A stretch of 64,000 nt of DNA from Azospirillum humicireducens (GTDB lineage Bacteria; Pseudomonadota; Alphaproteobacteria; Azospirillales; Azospirillaceae): positions 302,501 to 366,500 of the forward strand of contig NZ_CP015285.1 in assembly GCF_001639105.2 (NCBI RefSeq). Direction: 5' to 3'. This document shows, piece by piece, positions 35,116-43,869 of this stretch. Numbering within the stretch: position 1 is the first letter of the stretch; every line of letters starts with the position of its first letter. Made by a program: the position numbers and the translations under genes. The notes under the pieces were generated by a model that did not search any database, had not been told where the DNA came from, and worked only from the letters and a program-made list of their open reading frames with translations.

Positions 35116-36449
35116 CCCCGCCTGCCACCCAGCGCTCCGAAGCGCTCGACCCCGCCGATTACGAATCCGCCAAGCGGATGGTGCAAAGCGAGGATCCGGC
35201 CGTCCGCCGGAAGGTCGCCGAACATCCCAAGACCCGGCCGGAGCTGTTGTATTTCCTTGCCGCAGACGCAGCGGCTGAGGTGCGGCGCGCCATCGCCACC
35301 AATGCCGGCACCCCGCGTCAGGCCGATCTGCTGCTGGCCAAGGACCGTGAGGTCATGGTGCGGCAGGCGGTGGCGCGGAAGATCGCCCGCCTTTTGCCCG
35401 AATTGTCGGCCGATCAGGCGATCCAGATCGAGCGGCTGACGGTGGAATGCCTGGAAACTCTGGCCCGAGACCAGGCGACGGAGGTGCGCGGCATCCTGGC
35501 CGAAGCGCTGAAGGACCTGCCCAACGCCCCGCACGGCGTGATCAACCGACTGGCCCGCGACGTCGAGCTGTCGGTCTGCGGGCCGGTGCTGCAGCATTCG
35601 CCGATCCTCACCGAAGAGGATCTGACCGACATCATCATGAAGGGGCCGGTGCGGGGCGCGATGACCGCCATCGCCAGCCGGCAGAACGTCACGGCGTCGG
35701 TCGCCGACGCCATCGCGCGGTCGGACGACGAGGCGGCGGTGACGGCGCTGCTCGGCAACCCGTCGGCCCAGATCCGCGAGGAGACGCTCGACCGCATCCT
35801 CGATCAGGCGCCCCAGCACGAGCCCTGGCATTCACCGCTGGTCCGCCGTCCGCGGCTGCCGGCGCGCGCGGTGGCGCGGCTCGCCAGCTTCGTCGCCGAC
35901 AATTTGCTGAAGGTCTTGCAGGACCGCGACGACCTCGACCCCGCCGCGACGCGCGGTCTGGTGGAGGCCGTGCGCCAGCGGGTTGGTCAGGCCGCGGCCG
36001 GTGCCGCGCCGGGCCTGCCGCTCGGCCCGGTCGATTTCGGCGAGGAGGCTGTCGGCGGTACTGCCGCTGCCGCCGGACCGGAAAAGCCGGTGGAACGCCC
36101 CAGCGACAAGGCGGCACGCCTGAACAAGGAAGGCAAGCTGACCGAGAGGCTGATCGAAGGATCGATGGTGGAGGGCGACCGCGCCTTCGTCATGGCGGCG
36201 CTGGCGGAGCTGTCGCAGATCGAGTTGGCGGTGGTCGACCGCATCGTCGCCACCCATGCGCCGCGCGCCGTCACGGCCCTGGTGTGGCGTGCCGGGCTGA
36301 CCATGCGCTTCGCCAGGCAGGTCCAGTTGCGGCTTGCCCAGATTCCGCCAAAAACGGCGCTTAATGCTCGCGACGGCACGCACTATCCGATGACCGATGA
36401 AGAGATGCGCTGGCAGCTCGAATTCTTCGGTGTCGAGGCGAAGGCGTGA
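35112..36449 (+). CDS. DUF2336 domain protein coupled to the diguanylate cyclase
   Basis: This 445-residue cytoplasmic protein of the DUF2336 family is built of helical, HEAT-like repeats (for example EDPAVRRKVAEHPKTRPELLYFLAADAAAEVRRAIATNAGTP). It is common in alphaproteobacteria and its function is not established. The start GTG overlaps the TGA of the diguanylate cyclase gene, which gives translational coupling and suggests it acts with c-di-GMP signalling. A Pro/Ala-rich linker lies near residue 310. The protein is fully open with no frameshift. Confidence 0.86.
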   Translation: MTPPATQRSEALDPADYESAKRMVQSEDPAVRRKVAEHPKTRPELLYFLAADAAAEVRRAIATNAGTPRQADLLLAKDREVMVRQAVARKIARLLPELSADQAIQIERLTVECLETLARDQATEVRGILAEALKDLPNAPHGVINRLARDVELSVCGPVLQHSPILTEEDLTDIIMKGPVRGAMTAIASRQNVTASVADAIARSDDEAAVTALLGNPSAQIREETLDRILDQAPQHEPWHSPLVRRPRLPARAVARLASFVADNLLKVLQDRDDLDPAATRGLVEAVRQRVGQAAAGAAPGLPLGPVDFGEEAVGGTAAAAGPEKPVERPSDKAARLNKEGKLTERLIEGSMVEGDRAFVMAALAELSQIELAVVDRIVATHAPRAVTALVWRAGLTMRFARQVQLRLAQIPPKTALNARDGTHYPMTDEEMRWQLEFFGVEAKA

Positions 36450-36479
36450 CGTTCCATTCCCTATCCGGTTCTTCCTGGT

Positions 36480-37112
36480 ATGCGTGTCGCTTTCCTCGCC
36501 TTCTTCGTCATCCTGATCGCCGCAGCCACCAGCTTCGCCGCCCCGCCGCGCGAGACGCCGGAGGAGCGGGCGGTCGCCGCGACCTTCGATGCCGCCCGGA
36601 CCGCTTTGACAGAACAGCGCGGATCGGCGGTGATCCCGCTGCTCACCCGCAATTCGGTCAAGAGGCTGGAGTCGGTGCGCGACGCCGCTCGCCAGCCGGG
36701 TGACGCGCCGCTGCAGAGGCTGGAGCCGGCGGAGCGTTTCGCCGCCATGGGGCTGCGCCGCTATCTCGGCCCGTCGGACCTGCGCCGCATGTCGGTCGGC
36801 GACATCGCCAACCATGCGCTGAAGGCCGGCTGGCTCGGCCCCAACGTCATCTCCCGCAGTTCGCTGGGGCCGGTGCGGGTGAAGGGCGACCGGGCCTCGG
36901 GCCTGCTGATGGTCGACAACCGGCCGGCGCTGGTCCCCGCCGATTTCGTGCGCGAAGGCGGGGCGTGGCGCATCGACCTCGCCAGCGTCTTCACCTTTGG
37001 CAGCCAGATGCTGAAGGGCTTCGCCGCCATGTCCGGCAAGGACGAGACCGCCTACATCGACGATCTGCTCGACCGGTTGCCGGCCAAACCGGGTGCCACG
37101 ACGCTCCGCTGA
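36480..37112 (+). CDS. Secreted hypothetical protein (210 residues)
   Basis: A clear Sec-type signal (MRVAFLAFFVILIAAATSFA, cleavage after SFA-APP) precedes a soluble domain of about 190 residues without a family I recognise. It starts 30 bases after the DUF2336 stop, on the same strand, so it is likely part of that operon. Notable stretches are FAAMGLRRYLGPSDLRRMSV and DRASGLLMVDNRPALVPADF, which look like a mixed alpha/beta lipid- or ligand-binding fold, but that is a guess. No cysteine or lipobox is present. Confidence 0.72.
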   Translation: MRVAFLAFFVILIAAATSFAAPPRETPEERAVAATFDAARTALTEQRGSAVIPLLTRNSVKRLESVRDAARQPGDAPLQRLEPAERFAAMGLRRYLGPSDLRRMSVGDIANHALKAGWLGPNVISRSSLGPVRVKGDRASGLLMVDNRPALVPADFVREGGAWRIDLASVFTFGSQMLKGFAAMSGKDETAYIDDLLDRLPAKPGATTLR

Positions 37113-37217
37113 GGCGGAAAAGGGATACGACGTTCCGCCGCGTCCATACGCGTGATTGCGGGAGCCCCAGCTGTTGCGTAGACTCGCGCCCGCTTCCACC
37201 AAGTGTTGGCGCCGACG

Positions 37218-37862
37218 ATGACCGCACCGGAAGAGACCAGTTCCTTGCCGCCCCCCAGCCGGACCATACCCTGCGGCGCCCGTTTCCGTGCCGCGGTTCT
37301 CGAGCTTGCCGCCGCGCGCGGGGTCGGAGTGCCGCTGCTGCTGGCTGCCGCTCTGCTGCTGGCACCGGAAGGGGCCACCGATCCCGGCCTACGCGACTCC
37401 GATGGGGAAGCGGTTCTCGACGTGGGAGCAAGCGACGCTTCCGACGCTGCGATCCGCAAGGCGCTGGCCGCGGCGCTGGCGCTGGCCGATCCGGGCGCCC
37501 GCATCCTGCCGGGAGCGGATGTCCGCCGGCTTGAAGCGGCGGTCGAGACGCTGGGCTACCGCAACAAGACTCTGGCCCATGCGCTGCAGCGCCTGTCCTT
37601 CCAGCCGCTGGACGGCCGCATCACCGAGGTGCGCGATGCTGCCCAGCTGTTCGGCTTCGTCAACGAATGGTGTTTCGATGAGGATCAGGTCCGGCGCCGC
37701 TTCCGCGAGCTGGCCCCGGTCTACCACCCGGACACCGGGATCGTCGCCTGCCGCGAGCGGATGGGCCAGTTGATCGATGCCCGCAACCTGCTGGTCCACC
37801 ATGTCCGCAGCGTCTACGGTTCCGGTGACTGGATGGCGAAGCGCGGCGGGCCTTCGGCCTGA
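37218..37862 (+). CDS. Hypothetical protein with C-terminal J-domain-like HPD segment
   Basis: This 214-residue protein has an Ala/Leu-rich N-terminal half with a strong hydrophobic patch near residues 37-50. Its C-terminal 65 residues resemble a J domain: VRRRFRELAPVYHPDTG with H170-P171-D172 and then a helix (MGQLIDARNLLVHHV) in the place of J-domain helix III. J domains stimulate DnaK ATPase, but the usual GF-rich region and zinc finger are absent, so it is not a DnaJ. The ATG at 37218 is preferred over a GTG five codons upstream. It follows the secreted protein gene by 105 bases and ends eight bases before the convergent pentapeptide gene. Confidence 0.65.
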   Translation: MTAPEETSSLPPPSRTIPCGARFRAAVLELAAARGVGVPLLLAAALLLAPEGATDPGLRDSDGEAVLDVGASDASDAAIRKALAAALALADPGARILPGADVRRLEAAVETLGYRNKTLAHALQRLSFQPLDGRITEVRDAAQLFGFVNEWCFDEDQVRRRFRELAPVYHPDTGIVACRERMGQLIDARNLLVHHVRSVYGSGDWMAKRGGPSA

Positions 37863-37869
37863 GCTGACC

Positions 37870-39222
37870 TCAGCCTTCCAGCCCGATCGCCTCCTCGACG
37901 ATCGCCTGGTCCAGCGTGGCGCCGTCCAGGACCGCACCGGTGAGGTCGGCCCCGGTCAGGTCGGCTTCGCTCAGATCGGCCCCGGTGAGGTCGGCCCCAG
38001 CCAGGTTGGCTCCGGCGAGATTGGCCTTGCGCAGGTCGGCCCTGCACAGCAGCGCCATGCCCAGCCGGGCCCGCTGAAGATTGGCGCGCCAGATGTGGCC
38101 GCTCATGGTCTGGATATGGACGGGGCCGAGCTGGACGCCGGTCAGGTTGGCGCCGGTCAGGGTGGCCCGCTCGAAATTCACGCCGCGCAGGTCGGCGTTC
38201 GACAGGTCGGCCTTGCGCATGTCGGCCAGCGACAGGTCGGCGATCGCCATCGCCGCACCGGTCAGCGAGGCGCCGCGCAAGGCGATGCATTGCAGGATTG
38301 CCGCGGACAGGTTGATGCCGTCCAGCTTCCGGCCCGACAGGTCGAGAGCAGAGAGGTCGGCGCGCTTGCCGGCCTTGCCGCCACTGTCGATCCAGGACAG
38401 ATGCTCCACCAGAATGTCGCGCAGGTCGTCGTCGGGATTCTCCAGCGTCTTCGCCAGAACCGCCGCCTGGATGTTGGGGGAGCGCAGCTGAGCCGCGTCC
38501 AGAATGGCGCCGATCAGCGTGGCGCCGCTGAAATTGGTGCGGTTGATGGCGCAACCGGTCATCACCGCTCCCGACAGCCGGGCCCCCGAGAGGTTGGCCT
38601 CCGTCAGGTCGGCATCGGTCAGGTCGCAGCCGGTCAGGTTTGAGCCGGTCAGGTTGGCGCGCATGAACTTCGTGCCGCGCAGAATGGCGTCGGTCATGTC
38701 GGTCTGCATGACGAAGGCGTTGGCGACCTTGGCCCGCGACAGGTCGGCGCCGCGGATGGTCGCCGCCGTCAGTTCCGACGTCAGGACGCTGTCCTCATAC
38801 TGGTGGGAGAACATTTCGCCGCTGGAATCGTAATGCAGCAGGGTGCCGTCGCGCAGATCGACCTCGACCAGCGTGGCCTCGCTCAGCACCGCACCGCGCA
38901 GGCAGGCGCCGCGCAGGTCGGCCCGGCGCAGGTCGGCCTTCTCCAGGTTGGCCAGCCGCAGGTCCGCGGCATAGAGATTGGCATTGACAAGATTGGCGCC
39001 GGTCAGCCTTGCGCTGAACAGCTTGGCGCCCGAGAGGTCGGCATCCGACAGGTCGATGCCCGAGAGGTCGAGATGCGACAGGTCGCGCATCTTCAAGTTG
39101 GCGCGCACGCCGCCCGGCTGGCTCTTTCGGAAAGCCTGGTGCCGCAACAGGATCGCGTTGAGCTGGCTCTGGGTCAGCTTGGTTCGCGGGCTGTTGGAAC
39201 CGAAGCCCTGGGCGGACGACAT
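37870..39222 (-). CDS. Pentapeptide-repeat protein (450 residues)
   Basis: This is a long pentapeptide-repeat protein with many A(D/N)LxX units. Two repeat blocks, roughly residues 44-235 and 290-440, are separated by a non-repeat linker with VLAKTLENPDDDLRDILVEHLSWIDSGG. There is no signal peptide. The quadrilateral beta-helix fold is expected. In some bacteria such proteins mimic DNA and protect gyrase; others have different roles, and nothing here identifies the target. A short polar N-terminal stretch (LTQSQLNAILLRHQAFRKS) precedes the repeats. It points away from ffh and towards the J-like protein gene. Confidence 0.9.
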   Translation of the reverse strand: MSSAQGFGSNSPRTKLTQSQLNAILLRHQAFRKSQPGGVRANLKMRDLSHLDLSGIDLSDADLSGAKLFSARLTGANLVNANLYAADLRLANLEKADLRRADLRGACLRGAVLSEATLVEVDLRDGTLLHYDSSGEMFSHQYEDSVLTSELTAATIRGADLSRAKVANAFVMQTDMTDAILRGTKFMRANLTGSNLTGCDLTDADLTEANLSGARLSGAVMTGCAINRTNFSGATLIGAILDAAQLRSPNIQAAVLAKTLENPDDDLRDILVEHLSWIDSGGKAGKRADLSALDLSGRKLDGINLSAAILQCIALRGASLTGAAMAIADLSLADMRKADLSNADLRGVNFERATLTGANLTGVQLGPVHIQTMSGHIWRANLQRARLGMALLCRADLRKANLAGANLAGADLTGADLSEADLTGADLTGAVLDGATLDQAIVEEAIGLEG

Positions 39223-39555
39223 CGCCGGGATACCTTCTCTATTTGGTTAGCCATAATCAGAAAGAGTCGCCAAAATTTCGTTAAGGTGCGGAGATTTGTG
39301 ACAAGCGTCGGACGGATAACCAGGAGACAGCAAGAATGACCTTCGGCTGAAGGCGCTGGGGCGCTTCTAGTGATTGACTCGGTCCGCCGGCTTCTCTATG
39401 GTCTGCCGACCTGTCTTCCGCAAAGCCGATAGACCGGGTACCCCGGCCCCATGCCGGGTATCTCCGCCAGTCCGCGAGGTTCGCGCACTGGCGCTTTCGT
39501 GCTTGTGCGGGTGGCGGTTCTGACGCTGGACCCGGAACTGGGGAACGAGTATCGC
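39223..39555. other. Divergent regulatory region between the pentapeptide gene and ffh
   Basis: This 333-base gap holds a near-consensus promoter at 39374-39402 facing ffh. A four-codon start-stop frame (ATG ACC TTC GGC TGA at 39336-39350) is preceded by a good AGGAGA at 39322-39327. Immediately upstream of the pentapeptide gene the sequence is AT-rich and presumably carries its leftward promoter. No RNA gene is recognised. Confidence 0.5.
39374..39402 (+). promoter_or_regulatory. Sigma-70 type promoter of ffh
   Basis: TTGACT (39374-39379) is followed after exactly 17 bases by TATGGT (39397-39402). It gives a leader of about 145 bases to the ffh start. It is nearly identical in both boxes and spacing to the rpmJ promoter. 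Confidence 0.75.
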
Positions 39556-40941
39556 ATGTTCGAAGGCCTGACCGGACGCCTGGGCGACATCTTCGACAAG
39601 CTGCGCCGCCGCGGCGCGCTGACCGAGGAGGACGTCTCCGCCGCGCTGCGCGAGGTTCGCGTGGCGTTGCTGGAGGCTGACGTCGCTCTGCCCGTCGTCA
39701 AGCAGTTCGTCACCCAGGTGAAGGAACGCGCCGTCGGGCAGGAGGTGCTGAAGTCGGTCACTCCCGGCCAGCAGGTCATCAAGATCGTCCACGACAACCT
39801 CGTGGAGATGCTGGGCGAAGGCTCCGAGATCAACCTGAACGCCGCCGCCCCGGTGCCGATCCTGATGGTCGGCCTGCAGGGCTCGGGCAAGACCACCAGC
39901 ACCGCCAAGATCGCGCTGCGCCTGAAGACGAAGGACCGCAAGAAGGTCCTGATGGCCTCGCTGGACGTCCGCCGTCCGGCCGCCCAGGAACAGCTGAAGG
40001 TTTTGGGCGAGCAGACCGGCGTCGCCACGCTGCCGATCGTGCCGGGCCAGGATCCGGTCGCCATCGCCAGGCGCGCCATCGAGACCGGCCGTCTCGAAGG
40101 CTATGATGTCGTCATGCTCGACACCGCCGGCCGCCTCGCCATCGACGAGGAGCTGATGGCGGAGGTCGCGGCCGTCCGCGACGCGACCAGGCCGGCGGAA
40201 ACCCTGCTGGTCGCTGACGCGATGACCGGCCAGGACGCCGTCACCGTCGCCACCAATTTCAACGACAAGGTCGGCATCACCGGCATCGTGCTGACCCGCA
40301 TCGACGGCGACGCCCGTGGCGGTGCCGCCCTGTCGATGCGCCAGATCACCGGCAAGCCGATCAAGCTGCTGGGCGTCGGCGAGAAGATCGACGCGCTGGA
40401 GCCCTTCCACCCCGACCGCATCGCCGGCCGTATCCTCGGCATGGGCGACGTGGTGTCGCTGGTGGAGAAGGCCGTCGAGACCATCGACAAGGACGAGGCC
40501 GAAAAGCTCGCCCGCAAGATGGAGAAGGGCCAGGGCTTCGACCTCGACGACATGGCGATGCAGCTGAAGCAGCTCCGCAAGATGGGCGGCATGTCCGGCC
40601 TGATGGGAATGCTGCCGGGCATCGGCAAGATCAAGGACCAGCTGAAGGACGCCAACGTCGACGACGGGATGATCAAGCGCCAGGAGGCGATCATCTCCTC
40701 GATGACCAAGGCGGAACGTAAGAACCCCGACATCATCAAGGCATCGCGCCGCAAGCGCATCGCCGCCGGTTCCGGCACCTCGGTGCAGGAGGTCAACAAG
40801 CTGCTGAAGCAGTTCGAGACCATGCGCGGAATGATGAAGCAGGTGCAGAAGCTTGGGAAGAAGGGGATGCTGCGCGGCGGCCTCGGAAACCTGCTGCCGA
40901 AGGGACTCGGCGGCTTTGGCGGCAAGGGGCCTTTCGGCTGA
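39556..40941 (+). CDS. ffh: Signal recognition particle protein Ffh
   Basis: The 461-residue GTPase of the signal recognition particle binds signal sequences and 4.5S RNA. The N domain (MFEGLTGRLGDIFDKLRRRG) precedes the G domain with P-loop GLQGSGKTTSTAK, DTAGRLAIDEELM and TRIDGDARGGAALSM. The M domain is methionine-rich (LDDMAMQLKQLRKMGGMSGLMGMLPG) and the C-terminal tail is GMLRGGLGNLLPKG. A longer in-frame reading of 35 codons was rejected because the family start is at MFEGL. The downstream gene rpsP begins 61 bases later, as often in bacteria. Confidence 0.97.
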   Translation: MFEGLTGRLGDIFDKLRRRGALTEEDVSAALREVRVALLEADVALPVVKQFVTQVKERAVGQEVLKSVTPGQQVIKIVHDNLVEMLGEGSEINLNAAAPVPILMVGLQGSGKTTSTAKIALRLKTKDRKKVLMASLDVRRPAAQEQLKVLGEQTGVATLPIVPGQDPVAIARRAIETGRLEGYDVVMLDTAGRLAIDEELMAEVAAVRDATRPAETLLVADAMTGQDAVTVATNFNDKVGITGIVLTRIDGDARGGAALSMRQITGKPIKLLGVGEKIDALEPFHPDRIAGRILGMGDVVSLVEKAVETIDKDEAEKLARKMEKGQGFDLDDMAMQLKQLRKMGGMSGLMGMLPGIGKIKDQLKDANVDDGMIKRQEAIISSMTKAERKNPDIIKASRRKRIAAGSGTSVQEVNKLLKQFETMRGMMKQVQKLGKKGMLRGGLGNLLPKGLGGFGGKGPFG

Positions 40942-41002
40942 CCCGACCGCCTCTAGAAATCACCTGATACCTGTTTGACTTGAGAAGAGAAAGTTTCGAC
41001 CA

Positions 41003-41359
41003 ATGGCTCTGAAGATTCGTCTGGCTCGCGGTGGTGCGAAGAAGCGTCCGTTCTACTCGATCGTCATCGCGGACGCCCGCAGCCCGCGTGACGGCCGCTT
41101 CATCGAGAAGATCGGCACCTACAACCCGATGCTGCCGCGCGAGCATGAGCAGCGCATCATCCTGAACGCCGAGCGCGCCAAGCATTGGCTGTCGGTCGGC
41201 GCCCAGCCGACGGACCGCGTGGTTCACTTCCTGGCCAATGCCGGCCTGGTCGAGAAGCCCGCCGTCCGCGAGACCCCGAAGAAGTCGGCTCCGAAGGCCA
41301 AGGCGCAGGAGCGTCTGAAGGCCGAGGCCGCTGCCGCCGCTGCCGCCGCCGAGGGCTGA
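41003..41359 (+). CDS. rpsP: 30S ribosomal protein S16
   Basis: This 118-residue S16 has the conserved N-terminus [22 protein letters not shown] and [18 protein letters not shown], then [18 protein letters not shown]. It is longer than E. coli S16 (82), because of a basic and then alanine-rich C-terminal tail ([21 protein letters not shown]), as is common in alphaproteobacteria. It opens the classical rpsP-rimM-trmD-rplS gene order. Confidence 0.97.
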   Translation: MALKIRLARGGAKKRPFYSIVIADARSPRDGRFIEKIGTYNPMLPREHEQRIILNAERAKHWLSVGAQPTDRVVHFLANAGLVEKPAVRETPKKSAPKAKAQERLKAEAAAAAAAAEG

Positions 41360-41410
41360 GCTTGAGGCCGCAGGGTTCGAGGTCGTGACGACGTGCCGGG
41401 TGTTCCTTCG

Positions 41411-41980
41411 ATGACCGCCAAGATCTGTGTCGGCCAGTTCGCGGGATCGCACGGCGTGCGGGGGCTGGTGAAGCTGCGCAGCTTCACCGCCGAACCCGCC
41501 GACATCATGACCTACGGCCCGCTGTCGGATGAAGCCGGCACCCGCCGCTTCACGGTGACGCTCCAGGGCATGGTCAAGGACAACTTCCTGGCCAAGGTCG
41601 ACGGGGTGACGAGCCGGGAGCAGGCCCAGGCTCTGGCAGGCATGCGGCTCTATGTGGACCGCGACGCCCTGCCGGCGACGGAGGACGAGGACGAGTTCTA
41701 CCATGCCGACCTGATTGGCCTGCGTGCTGAACTCGCCGACGGAACCGCCTACGGCACGGTGAAGGCGATCTACGATTTCGGGGCCGGCGACGTGCTGGAG
41801 ATCAGGACCGCAGGCGGGCCGCTGGAGATGCTTCCCTTCTCCAAGGCCTGCGTGCCGGTGGTGGATGTCCGGGGCGGCCGCATCGTCATCGATCTTCCGG
41901 CCGTTATCGAAGCCCGCGAAGGCTCCGAGGACGAGGCGGAAGACGGGGATGAAGGCGGACTCGGGAGCGAGGGGCCGTGA
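41411..41980 (+). CDS. rimM: 16S rRNA processing protein RimM
   Basis: This 189-residue ribosome maturation factor binds S19 and assists assembly of the 30S head. An N-terminal reductase-like RimM domain ([20 protein letters not shown]) and the PRC-barrel ([14 protein letters not shown]) are clear. The C-terminal 20 residues are acidic ([14 protein letters not shown]). ATG 41411 is preferred over an in-frame GTG six codons upstream. Its stop overlaps the start of trmD in a GTGA. Confidence 0.94.
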   Translation: MTAKICVGQFAGSHGVRGLVKLRSFTAEPADIMTYGPLSDEAGTRRFTVTLQGMVKDNFLAKVDGVTSREQAQALAGMRLYVDRDALPATEDEDEFYHADLIGLRAELADGTAYGTVKAIYDFGAGDVLEIRTAGGPLEMLPFSKACVPVVDVRGGRIVIDLPAVIEAREGSEDEAEDGDEGGLGSEGP

Positions 41981-42786
41981 ACCACGGCGCCGAAGGCCCG
42001 CGGGTCTGGACCGCCAAGGTTCTGACGCTGTTCCCTGAAATGTTTCCGGGGCCGCTTGGCCACTCGCTGGCCGGCAAGGCGTTGGAAAATGGAGTCTGGG
42101 CGCTGGAATCGGTGGACATTCGCTCGTTCGCGCGCGATAAACACCGCTCCGTCGACGACACCCCCTTCGGCGGAGGGGCCGGCATGGTCATGCGGCCCGA
42201 TGTGCTGGACGCGGCTTTGACCGCGACGGCGGGACCTGTGGGGGCACCGGGACGCGGCCGGGCGATCTATCTGTCGCCTCGCGGACGGGTGCTGGACCAG
42301 GAGCTGGTCAAGGAGCTGGCCGCCACCCCGGTGGTGACGCTGCTCTGCGGCCGGTACGAAGGGGTGGACCAGCGGGTCCTCGATGCGCACGGCCTCGAAG
42401 AGGTCAGCCTCGGGGATTTCGTGCTGTCCGGCGGGGAACTCGCCGCGCTCAGCCTGATGGATGCCGTGGTGCGCTTGCTCCCCGGCGTCATGGGCAACGT
42501 GGAGACGGCGGGCGAAGAGAGTTTCGAACGGGGGTTGCTCGAATACCCCCACTACACCCGGCCGGCGGTCTGGACCGACGGGCAGGGTGTGGAGCGCGCG
42601 GTGCCGGAGGTTCTGCTCTCCGGTCACCACGGAAAGGTCAAGGCCTGGCGGCTGGCCGAGGCGGAGAAGATCACGGAGGCCCGACGGCCGGACCTGTGGT
42701 CGCTCTACCAGGCGGGACGTCCGGCAGAAACTGTTACGAACAAGGGTCGGCGGCAGGCTCGCCGGCGCGACCCGAAACCGGAGTGA
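41977..42786 (+). CDS. trmD: tRNA (guanine-37-N1)-methyltransferase
   Basis: This 269-residue SPOUT methyltransferase adds m1G37 to tRNAs. The deep trefoil-knot region ([20 protein letters not shown] and [27 protein letters not shown]) binds S-adenosylmethionine, and [13 protein letters not shown] near the N-terminus is typical. The start is GTG, overlapping the rimM stop, so translation is coupled. The C-terminus has a basic tail ([13 protein letters not shown]). Confidence 0.96.
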   Translation: MNHGAEGPRVWTAKVLTLFPEMFPGPLGHSLAGKALENGVWALESVDIRSFARDKHRSVDDTPFGGGAGMVMRPDVLDAALTATAGPVGAPGRGRAIYLSPRGRVLDQELVKELAATPVVTLLCGRYEGVDQRVLDAHGLEEVSLGDFVLSGGELAALSLMDAVVRLLPGVMGNVETAGEESFERGLLEYPHYTRPAVWTDGQGVERAVPEVLLSGHHGKVKAWRLAEAEKITEARRPDLWSLYQAGRPAETVTNKGRRQARRRDPKPE

Positions 42787-42827
42787 CGGTCCGCCGCGAG
42801 GCGCGCCGATAGAAAAGGGGTAGTGCT

Positions 42828-43223
42828 ATGAACCTGTTGCAGCAGCTCGAGCAGGAGCAGATCGAGAAGGCCCTCGGTGGCAAGACGATCCCGGAGTTCT
42901 CCTCGGGCGATACCGTCCGCGTGAACGTCAAGGTCGTCGAAGGCACGCGCGAGCGTGTCCAGGCCTATGAGGGCGTCGTGATCGCCCGCAAGAACGCCGG
43001 GCTGAACAGCTCCTTCACCGTTCGCAAGATCAGCTACGGCGAGGGCGTGGAGCGCGTGTTCCCGCTGTACTCCCCGCGCATCGACTCGATCGAGCTGGTC
43101 CGCAAGGGCGCCGTCCGTCGCGCCAAGCTGTACTACCTGCGCGATCTGCGCGGCAAGGCCGCCCGCATCGCCGAGCGCACCACCGGCCGCGGCATGGTCA
43201 ACGGCCGCCGGGCTGCCGAGTAA
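42828..43223 (+). CDS. rplS: 50S ribosomal protein L19
   Basis: This 131-residue L19 has the family pattern [35 protein letters not shown], the [21 protein letters not shown] segment and [11 protein letters not shown] near the end. A GC-rich hairpin terminator follows (43261-43290), before rpmH. It is encoded 41 bases after trmD. Confidence 0.97.
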   Translation: MNLLQQLEQEQIEKALGGKTIPEFSSGDTVRVNVKVVEGTRERVQAYEGVVIARKNAGLNSSFTVRKISYGEGVERVFPLYSPRIDSIELVRKGAVRRAKLYYLRDLRGKAARIAERTTGRGMVNGRRAAE

Positions 43224-43260
43224 GGCACCTTCCGGTTCGGTCCAGGTTCATAGGTTCGGC

Positions 43261-43290
43261 GCCCGGCCACCCGGCCGGGCGTCTTCTTCC
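43261..43290 (+). terminator. Hairpin terminator between rplS and rpmH
   Basis: A perfect eight-base-pair stem (GCCCGGCC with GGCCGGGC, four-base loop) is followed by GTCTTCTTCC. It may end the rpsP operon transcript partly, with rpmH starting 35 bases downstream. Confidence 0.72.
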
Positions 43291-43324
43291 CGTCACCATC
43301 AGCAAAGCTTAAGGAGTAGGCGCC

Positions 43325-43459
43325 ATGAAGCGCACGTTCCAGCCGTCCAAAATCGTGCGTAAGCGTCGTCATGGCTTCCGCGCCCGTATGGCCACCGTTG
43401 GCGGCCGCAAGGTGATCGCCCGCCGCCGCGCCCGCGGCCGCAAGGTTCTGAGCGCCTGA
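43325..43459 (+). CDS. rpmH: 50S ribosomal protein L34
   Basis: This 44-residue very basic protein is L34: it begins [20 protein letters not shown] and ends ARGRKVLSA. It has an AAGGAG-like ribosome binding site (TTAAGGAG) nine bases before the start. It directly precedes rnpA, separated by eight bases, as in nearly all bacteria. Confidence 0.98.
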   Translation: MKRTFQPSKIVRKRRHGFRARMATVGGRKVIARRRARGRKVLSA

Positions 43460-43467
43460 TCCCCGCG

Positions 43468-43854
43468 ATGGCGGCGCCGGACCGCAGGGTCGGGCGCCTG
43501 ATGCGGCGGCCGGAATTTCTGGCCGTGGCCGGGACACGGCGCAAGCATGTGGCTCCCGGCCTGATCCTCCAGGTGCGCCGGCACGACGACAAACAGCGGC
43601 CCGCCGAAGGCGAGCCGCCGATCCGTCTCGGTCTGACGGCGAGCCGCAAGGTCGGCAACGCGGTGGTGCGCAATCGCGCCCGCCGCCGTTTGCGTGAGGC
43701 CGCGCGGCAGATACTGCCCATCCACGCCGCACCGGGCCACGACTTCGTCCTGGTCGCGCGTGGCGACACGGCCGAGCGGCCGTGGACCGACCTGCTCGGC
43801 GATCTGAAGGCCGGGCTGAAGCGCCTCGGCCTGTGGTGCGAGGCGGAAGGGTAG
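43468..43854 (+). CDS. rnpA: Ribonuclease P protein component
   Basis: This 128-residue basic protein subunit of RNase P helps process the 5' ends of tRNAs. The family mark GLTASRKVGNAVVRNRARRRLREAAR is intact, with a preceding PRRHDDKQRP-type insert. The gene lies eight bases after rpmH and sixteen before yidD. Confidence 0.95.
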   Translation: MAAPDRRVGRLMRRPEFLAVAGTRRKHVAPGLILQVRRHDDKQRPAEGEPPIRLGLTASRKVGNAVVRNRARRRLREAARQILPIHAAPGHDFVLVARGDTAERPWTDLLGDLKAGLKRLGLWCEAEG

Positions 43855-43869
43855 GGGGCCCGCGACGTC

